Below are positions 1 to 6,035 of a DNA stretch of 6,035 nt, in pieces. Origin of the DNA: an uncultured Mycoplasma sp. Lineage in GTDB: Bacteria > Bacillota_I > Bacilli_A > Mycoplasmatales > Metamycoplasmataceae. How positions within the stretch are numbered: the stretch's first letter is position 1; every line of letters begins with the position of its first letter. The stretch covers positions 1 through 6,035 of the forward strand of contig CAMRCV010000032.1 of the NCBI GenBank assembly GCA_947041065.1, given 5' to 3'. A program made the position numbers and the translations under genes. Under the pieces are notes generated by a model that was not told where the DNA came from, searched no databases, and was given only the letters and a program-made list of their open reading frames with translations.

Positions 1-2387
1 AATTCATTGCAAAATTATCCAAGGGTTTAATGTTACCCATTGCAATGTTACCCATTGCAGGATTATTTCTTGGAATAGGTGCCACGATAGCTACACAAGG
101 TGCCAATGCTGGTATTGAAGGGTTAATTGTTTTAGGAAACTTTATCAAATTACCTGGAGATGTTATCTTTGGTGCGTTACCAGTTTTATTTGCTATAGCC
201 ATAGCCATAGCCTTTACTAAGGACGCAGGAGCGGCAGGGTTGTCGGCTCTTGTAGGATTTTTAGTATTTTCAGGAATTCAAGCATCTCTTATTGTGAAAA
301 ATGGAGAAGGTTATGACATTCTTTTTTACAAAGCAGGATCATTAGGATTCTCCGAATATGGATTACCTAGTTCCTTATTTGGATCTGTATTAGGAATACA
401 CCAATTACAAACCTCGGTCTTTGGAGGGTTTATAGTTGGATTTACTGTAGCATTTTTATACAACAAATTCAAAGATATCCAAATGCCACCAATTTTAGGA
501 TTTTTCTCAGGAGTGAGATTTATTCCTGTAGTAACATTTGCAGCATTATTTCCAATAACATTATTGTTATTAATGGTGTGACCATTAATTGGTATGTTAT
601 TTAATATTTTAGGTGGAGCACTTGGATCAAATATGTATGGTTTTAATGCCTTCATTTTTGGATATATCGAAAGATCATTAGTTCCATTTGGATTACACCA
701 CGCTTTCTACTCACCACTTTGATATTCAAGTGTGGGAGGATTTTTAGATTTAAATGATTTAGCAATTGTTAATGGAGCAGCTTTAAAATCTGGTCAAACA
801 TGATTACAATTAGCTATGGAATTAAATCCTGGTCAAACAATTCAAGAAAGTTATTCAGGTGACCAACAAATTTGAGCCTTTCTAAATTCATTTTTAGCAG
901 GAAGACAAATTGATATTGTAGATGCAAGTGGATCAATATCTACTAGCACAATTCAATTTAGTGATTTTACAACAACAGTATACTCAGATCACTTTAATAA
1001 ATTAACAGCAACTGGATCAATCGGTTCAGCTGGTGTTAACGCTGGACAATACATGCAAGGTAAATATCCTTTCATGATGTTTGGGTTACCTGCAGCAGCA
1101 GCTGCGATGGTAACTGCAGCACCAAAAGAAAATAGAAAAATGGCAGCTTCTCTTGTAGCATCTGCCGGAGCAACTTCATTTTTAACAGGAATTACAGAAC
1201 CAATTGAATTTACATTCTTGTTCTTAGCTCCTTGATTATTCTGAGGTTTTCACTGTCTATTTGCAGCCTTATCATTTGGATTTATGGTATGAATAGGATT
1301 AATGTTTCCTTCTATTGCGCCACATATTGGAATGACATTTTCAGGTGGAGCATTAGATTGAATCATTTATGGTGGAGTTCAGATACCAGGAGGTTCTAAT
1401 GCATGAGTTTCACTCTTAATTGGAGTGGCTTATGTTCCTATATATTACTTCTTCTTTTTATGAGCAATCAAAAAATTCAATATAGGAACACCTGGAAGAG
1501 GAGAAAATGTAAAATTATTTACTAAAGAAGATTTTAGAAATAAAAATAGCACTCTATCAGACAATAGAATATTAGCGCTTAATGTAATTCAAGCATATGG
1601 TGGATTAAGTAATATTAAAAATACTGATGCATGTATTACAAAGTTAAGAATTCAAATTGTTGAACAAGATATTGTTAATCGTGATAGATTAATAGAATTG
1701 GGAGCCGCTGGAGTTATTAAGCCATCTGCTCAATCAGTATATGCGATTTTTGGTTCAAGAGCCGATTTAATAAAAAATGAAATAATCAAAATTCAAGAAG
1801 ACATTAAAAACGATGCTTCATTAGAATCAAAATTATTTTCAGAAATTAATAGCTTAAATGAATCAGTATCAAATAATGACAATAACCCTGTGGAGAATAG
1901 TAATGAAAAAATAATTATTTATTCACCAATTGCCGGTAAGGTAGTTAGTTTAAAAGATATTCCTGATCAAACATTTTCAGAAAAAATGATTGGTGATGGA
2001 ATTGGAATTATTACAAACAACACTAACGTTGTCTCTCCGATAGATGGAAAAGTAGAACTTGCCTTTCCTGGAGGACACGCTTATGTAATTAATTCAGTTG
2101 GTGGAACAAGTATTATGATCCACTTAGGAATTGATTCTATAGGAGTGCAAGAAAACGGCGAACCAGTAGAAATATTTACACCATATGTTAAAACTGGTAG
2201 CAAGGTTAAAAAAGGCGATAGTATCGTTGATGTTGATGTTGATAAATTAAAACTTTTAGCAACTTCTAACATTAGTCCTGTTCTAGTATTGAATGAAACA
2301 ATCAAAGGGAGAAAAGTTGAAATATTAGCCAAAAAAGGCAATATTGAAATAGGAGACCCAATTTTTCAATTGATACCAATAAAATAA
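1..2387 (+). CDS. ptsG: PTS glucose-type transporter, fused EIICBA (5' partial)
   Basis: This phosphotransferase permease imports a hexose, most likely glucose, across the membrane and phosphorylates it to the 6-phosphate. The frame is open from base 3, so the start lies upstream; 794 residues are visible (residue number = codon start/3). The ATG at 30 is not the start, because the family's conserved N-terminal helix ([11 protein letters not shown]) already begins before it. EIIC spans about residues 1-500, with [12 protein letters not shown] (His232-His233), FMMFGLP and the signature GITEPIEF (396-403). EIIB spans about 520-600, with the phosphorylated Cys544 in DACITKLR (codon 1632-1634). 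A linker rich in Asn and Ser (about 603-635) leads to EIIA (636-794), with the His pair His692 and His707, spaced 15 as in EIIAGlc. All ten Trp codons are UGA. Tandem TAA TAA ends the gene. The loop after His233 is unusually long. Glucose is favoured over N-acetylglucosamine by the [12 protein letters not shown] segment, but specificity is inferred. Confidence 0.93.
30..59 (+). repeat. Perfect 15-bp tandem duplication inside ptsG
   Basis: ATGTTACCCATTGCA occurs twice back to back (30-44 and 45-59) and encodes [10 protein letters not shown] in the first EIIC helix. Related permeases have a similar protein pattern here (LMLPVAVLPVAG), so the amino-acid repetition is ancestral. The nucleotide identity, including third positions, is exact. 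A change in copy number would keep the frame. Confidence 0.9.
195..212 (+). repeat. Short tandem repeat, three ATAGCC units, inside ptsG
   Basis: Three consecutive ATAGCC hexamers encode alternating Ile-Ala in the helix before the FTKDAGAAG motif. The copies are exact and copy-number change would stay in frame. Probably a by-product of the alternating hydrophobic sequence rather than a functional element. Confidence 0.7.
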
Positions 2388-2394
2388 TAAAATT

Positions 2395-2434
2395 AAAAAT
2401 AACCAAGCAAATAAAACTGTGAGGTTATTTTTTT
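2395..2434 (+). terminator. Rho-independent terminator of ptsG
   Basis: A perfect 10-bp inverted repeat pairs AAAAATAACC (2395-2404) with GGTTATTTTT (2423-2432) across an 18-base loop. It begins 8 bases after the first stop of ptsG and runs into a T-rich tail (2425-2448, broken by an A and a few C). The stem has only two G-C pairs, which is usual for such an AT-rich genome. It separates ptsG transcription from the next gene. Confidence 0.8.
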
Positions 2435-2462
2435 ATTTCTCTTTTTTTGTCATTAAATAATT

Positions 2463-2468
2463 TATAAT
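2463..2468 (+). promoter_or_regulatory. Consensus -10 box, predicted leaderless start
   Basis: An exact TATAAT lies six bases before the ATG at 2475, so transcription would be expected to begin at or within a base or two of that ATG. No purine-rich Shine-Dalgarno sequence lies between them, which fits a leaderless mRNA. No convincing -35 is present at 16-18 bp spacing: TTGTCA at 2447-2452 is only 10 bp away. Weak -35 elements are common in mycoplasmas. Confidence 0.6.
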
Positions 2469-2474
2469 TATTAA

Positions 2475-5384
2475 ATGAATAATGACTCTCTTGGAAAAAT
2501 TAATGTAAAAAATAATGATGTCAATGTTATTTTGAAATCTTTACAAAAAATTACATCTTCTAAAGAACATTTAAACCAAATAGATTCTTCGTTAGATATG
2601 ATTAACGGCAAGATTATTTCTGAAATAAATACCTCTTCAGGATTTATTAATGATTTAACAATTTCCAATATTGGTGATCAATATGTTTCTTTTTTAAAAA
2701 CTAATAATATTCAGAATAATTCTTTCCTTGTTGTTAGTGATGGTAACTTTGATGCTAAAGTATTTTCTCAAGTTTTTGCTTCATATTTAAAATCAAATGA
2801 AATAAAAGTATTTTTTACATCTGTTAATGAAATTTCTAATTTTGGCGCTAATTTTTCTAATCTTGATACATCATTTGGCGGAATGGTTTCTTTCTCTTTA
2901 CACCGCTCACACAAAAATATTTTATCAATTAGTTTTTTTAATGATCAAGGTGCTTTATTTTCTACAAATGAATCAATATCATTTAATAGTAATATTTATA
3001 ATACTTTAGATTTAAATATGAATATTTATGATGAAAAGATTGATGTTCTACCTTTGTTTGATGTTGAAAAATATATTGCTACATTACCTAAAGAAAAAGA
3101 TTTATCTAACCTTTCTGTTTCAATTAACAATAGTTACAATATGAATTCTGAAATCATTCAGAAATATCTTTCTAGAAATAAAATACTATATAACGAAAGC
3201 AAAACTAGAAATCCTAATTTAAATAAAAATATTAAAAAAGCTATCTTTAGTTCTATAAAAAGAAAACACGATGTTGCTATCAGTTTGTTGCCTGGTAATA
3301 ATTATTTTGAAATGGCAATTCGTCATAAAAAACAATATAAATTTTTTAACTTAAATGACTTAGCAACAATTTATTTATATTATCAAACAAAATACGTCAA
3401 ACACGATATAAATTTTTTTGAAAATAAATATATTGTGGGCGATATTGGTACTAGTGAATTAATTTCTGTCATGGCAAAAAAAAACAAAATAGAAATGAAA
3501 CAATATCAAACATTTTATTCAGAACTTTATACTAATAAAGATTTAAGTTCTGATATGTTTTTTGCTACTAATGGAACCAATTATTTTATTTCTAATGGAC
3601 AATCAAATTATATTTCTGATCCTTTTTATAATTTACAAATATTTTTAGAAATGATTTCTTTTTTTAAACAAGAGAAAAAAACACTTTATGATATTATGGT
3701 TGAAATAATTAAAGAATACGGAGTGTTTAGACATTCAACAAATGAACAAATTATTGACGACATTACTGTTAAAAAATTTTTTAACATTACTGCAAAAGAT
3801 ATGAAGTTAGCAGGCCAAAAAATCATTAGATTTGAAAAAATAAACACTAACAACAATAACATAAAAATATTCAAAGCTATCTTGGAAGATAAAACTAAAG
3901 TTTCTTTTGTACATTCTAAAAGAACTAATTTATTAAAGATATATTTATCTTTAAATTTTATTGAAAAAAAACAAATCGAACCAACAGAACATAAGAAGTT
4001 CAAGAAGATAATTCCTTTGGATAAAAATGATAATTATATGAACTTGATTGTTAGGGAAAAAAAAATATTAGAAGCTATTAAATTATTTAAAGATGATTAT
4101 GTAAAAAAAACATTTAATTGAAAAGACTTTTTGAAATACTTTATTTTCATTGCTATTTTTATTACTATTTTTGTAATTTTATTCACTACTCTTTATAGTG
4201 GAAACGAAGGCGCCTTAACTATATTTGCAAAAATAAATGAACTTCTTAAGTCTAATGATTTGTTAATGTTTTTATTGCCTTTAATTTTATTGTTGTTTAT
4301 GTTTCCTATAATTTGTAATTCGATATTAATTGGTCGAATGTTAAAAGTACAAGGACAAAAAGTCAAGATTAGACATTTAATTGTTAGTTCAAGCATTGCT
4401 GTAGTTATTTCTAATATCACGCCATTATCTGTTGGTGGAGATATTGCTTCGTATTGGTACTTAAAAAGAAAATCATTTGAAAGAGAATCATTAATTGCTA
4501 CCTTCCTAGCATCTTCTTTGTTATATCAAGTGGTTGGAGCTTTAATATCGTTAATTTTTATTCCTATGGGGTTATTTTCTTATAGTGATATTTTATTTTC
4601 AGGTTCAGCCGAATCTACGATTATCATGATAATGGTTTTAATTGGATTTTTAAGTAATGTTATTGCCGCCACTTTTATAGGTGTTTTTTCATTTTCAAAA
4701 AAAGCTCAATCGCTATTTATTAAATCTTGAATTAAATTAGCTGAATTTAATCCTTTTATTGTTTCGAGAGATTCTAGTTTAAAGGCCGCTTCTTTTCAAT
4801 ATGCATTTTTAAAAATTAGAACAAGTTCTTTTATGATATTTAAAAACTTTGGATTAACCTTAGAATTTATATTTTGAAGAATGCTTCCTTATTTCGTCAA
4901 CCTTGGAGCAATATTGGCAATTACCACAGGTTTAATGAAACCTAACAACCAACTATGAGGTGGACAATATATAAACTTTATAATTGGATTCGCAATTATC
5001 GGAGCTGCTAATGTTCTTTCACCCACTCCAGGTGGCTCAGGGACCACACAATGGCTTCAAACGCAAATATATGAACAATTATTCGATACAAAATATGGAC
5101 CTTTGATTGATATCTCAAAAATCTTCTCTCTTCTCTCAACCTTATTGTTTTTTATAGTACCCACAATTATTTCTGCATTTTTGCTTGTCACGGTTTGAAT
5201 TGGTGAAAAAAGAATTGACAAATATACTAAAGTGAAGAGAATTATTTCTTATGAAAATCTTACAAATCAAAATAAAAGCATAAGAAAGTACACTAGATTT
5301 TATAAAATATCATCAATTGTTTGAGTGTTTGCAATTGTGTTAGCAGCTTTGCTTTATTATTTAACGTATACAATCTTTATGTAA
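2475..5384 (+). CDS. Degenerate phosphohexomutase fused to flippase-like (LPG_synthase_TM / UPF0104) membrane protein
   Basis: One 969-residue protein, continuous in code 4 across UGA codons at 4119, 4728, 4875, 4956, 5196 and 5322. The ATG at 2475 follows an in-frame TAA (2472-2474), so no earlier start exists. Residues ~50-495 follow the order of B. subtilis PgcA-type phosphoglucomutases: a SFLVVSDGNFDAKVFSQVF strand-helix, GGMVSFSLH, DVAISLLPGNN, GTSEL, TLYDIMVEIIKEYGVF, LAGQKI and LEDKTKVSF. Every catalytic loop is changed: the phosphoserine is Leu142, the metal Asp triad is Leu272/Gly274/Asn276, the sugar-binding EE is Gly367-Thr368, and the phosphate loop RPSGTEP is replaced at 479-485. 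Residues ~553-969 hold about seven to nine hydrophobic helices (554-574, 595-617, 673-700, 714-740, 783-818, 831-846, 880-908, 943-965). This part has the family motifs ITPLSVGGD (647-655) and LSPTPGGSG (848-856), known from YbhN and the MprF flippase domain. The first 548 residues contain no Trp. It is probably a membrane protein with a cytosolic, enzymatically dead sugar-phosphate domain. Substrate and function are unknown. Confidence 0.92.
5377..5384. other. Overlapping convergent stop codons
   Basis: The octamer TTATGTAA holds both stops: TAA at 5382-5384 ends the + strand fusion gene, and the complement of TTA at 5377-5379 ends dnaA on the - strand. No intergenic space or clear hairpin separates the two genes, so each transcript probably runs antisense into the other. 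Two T6 tracts (about 5393-5398 and 5407-5412, inside dnaA) are the only terminator-like signals for the + transcript. Confidence 0.9.
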
Positions 5385-6035
5385 TGAATTCAATTTTTTG
5401 TTTCAATTTTTTAAGAGCTGACTTGATCGCATCATTCATCTTCATTTGAGTTTCTATTTTTTCAATGGCCATAAGGACAGTTGAATGATCTCTATTTTTG
5501 AAGAACACGCCAATTTCTTTATAAGTTAATCCTAATATATCTCTAATTAATCACATAGAAATATGTCTTCCTAAAACAATATCTTTTCGTCTGCTTTTGT
5601 TTTGTAATTCTGTTCTAGTCAAACTATAATATTTGGCAACAGTATCAACAATTCTTTCTTTGGTAATATTTTCTTTTTGTTGCTTTAATGAAGAAAATAT
5701 TTTACCAACTACTTGTTGAGTATATTTGATATTACCAATTTCATCTTCATGGAATTTAATACGATTAATAGCTCCTTCTAAATTTCTAATAGAATTTGAA
5801 TGGTTTCTCACAATAAATTTTAAAGCCTCATCTTCTCATTCTGCTGGGTTAATATTATTTTTTAATAATTTAACTTTTAAAATATTCATCAAATCTTCAT
5901 ATGAAGGATGTGATATTTCTAGAGTTAAACCCCCTTGAAATCTGGTAATAAATCTTTCTTCAAATCCTCCTAATAATTCAGGTTCTTTATCAGAAGCAAT
6001 AATTATTTGATTTTTCTCATTTATATGATGATTTA
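5377..6035 (-). CDS. dnaA: Chromosomal replication initiator DnaA, C-terminal part (5' partial)
   Basis: DnaA is an AAA+ ATPase that binds DnaA boxes and melts the replication origin. The last 218 residues are visible; the N-terminal domains and the Walker motifs lie beyond the window edge. The fragment starts in domain III with the sensor 1 strand IIIASD, followed by box VII EERFITRF, whose Arg is the arginine-finger position, and sensor 2 RNLEGAINRI. A connector leads into domain IV, the DNA-binding domain, with KSRRKDIVLGRH, a helix-turn-helix and the signature RDHSTV (5476-5493), close to the usual GRDHTTV. UGA is read as Trp at 5836-5838 and 5551-5553. The C-terminal tail is Lys-rich (KKLKQKIEFIT). 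dnaN does not follow: the next gene converges and overlaps by 8 bp. All key residues in the visible part look intact. Confidence 0.97.

Noticed and set aside
15..23. TTATCCAAG, resembling a DnaA box (TTATCCACA)
   Set aside because: A single 7 of 9 match inside the PTS coding sequence, with no cluster nearby; expected by chance in AT-rich DNA.
1053..1235. Open frame that could be taken as a separate small gene
   Set aside because: It is in the same frame as ptsG and is bounded only by UGA, which is Trp here; it is an internal piece of EIIC.
1698..2387. Stand-alone EIIB-end/EIIA gene starting at a TTG
   Set aside because: The upstream frame is continuous through the EIIB Cys motif with no true stop, so this is the C-terminal part of the fused permease.
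2447..2452. TTGTCA as a -35 box for the TATAAT at 2463
   Set aside because: The spacing is 10 bp, too short for a normal -35/-10 pair.
2827..3009. Small hydrophobic + strand frame inside the fusion gene
   Set aside because: Out-of-frame shadow of the mutase-like domain; its hydrophobicity comes from T-rich codons read in another frame.
3686..4003. Minus-strand open frame of about 105 codons, and similar ones at 326-655, 2081-2341, 2471-2668 and 4193-4420
   Set aside because: All are antisense to well-supported genes, lack ribosome binding sites and show no recognisable motifs.
4131..4730. Separate membrane protein gene starting at TTG 4131
   Set aside because: Same frame as the upstream region and separated only by UGA at 4119; no ribosome binding site is visible, and the frame continues through 4728 to the TAA at 5382.
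5340..5356. Small inverted repeat (AGCA/TGCT) as a terminator for dnaA
   Set aside because: The stem is only four base pairs and is not followed by a T run on the - strand.
5726..5938. Plus-strand open frame opposite dnaA
   Set aside because: Shadow of the conserved DnaA coding sequence; no independent support.

Overview
This window comes from a wall-less Mollicutes bacterium (Mycoplasma sensu lato). It is very AT-rich, and all three genes need UGA to be read as tryptophan (genetic code 4). UGA occurs in frame at tryptophan positions ten times in the PTS gene, six times in the central gene and twice in dnaA. A hominis-group mycoplasma (Mycoplasmopsis or Metamycoplasma type) is my best guess, but the sequence does not settle the genus.

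Layout: (1) positions 1-2387, + strand, hold nearly all of a fused glucose-type PTS permease (IIC-IIB-IIA, ptsG-like), whose start lies outside the window. (2) Positions 2388-2474 are a compact intergenic region with a Rho-independent terminator hairpin, followed by a TATAAT box only six bases before the next ATG, which suggests a leaderless transcript. (3) Positions 2475-5384, + strand, hold one continuous 969-residue gene. Under the standard code it falls into several pieces; under code 4 it is a single protein. Its first ~500 residues have the fold pattern of a PgcA-type phosphoglucomutase/phosphomannomutase with all four catalytic loops destroyed. Its last ~415 residues are a polytopic membrane domain of the lysylphosphatidylglycerol synthase TM / YbhN (UPF0104, flippase-like) family. 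(4) Positions 5377-6035, - strand, hold the C-terminal 218 residues of the replication initiator DnaA, converging on gene 3 and overlapping its stop by 8 bp.

How they may work together: PtsG imports glucose and produces glucose-6-phosphate, the substrate of true phosphoglucomutases. The neighbouring protein has what looks like a phosphohexomutase pseudoenzyme attached to a lipid-flippase-like membrane domain. A sugar-phosphate-sensing or scaffolding role for the dead domain in glycolipid or lipid transport is possible, but this is inference. The terminator and separate promoter argue against a simple operon. The fused pseudoenzyme-flippase protein is the most interesting object in the window. 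No tRNA, rRNA, CRISPR array, insertion sequence or replication origin is visible.
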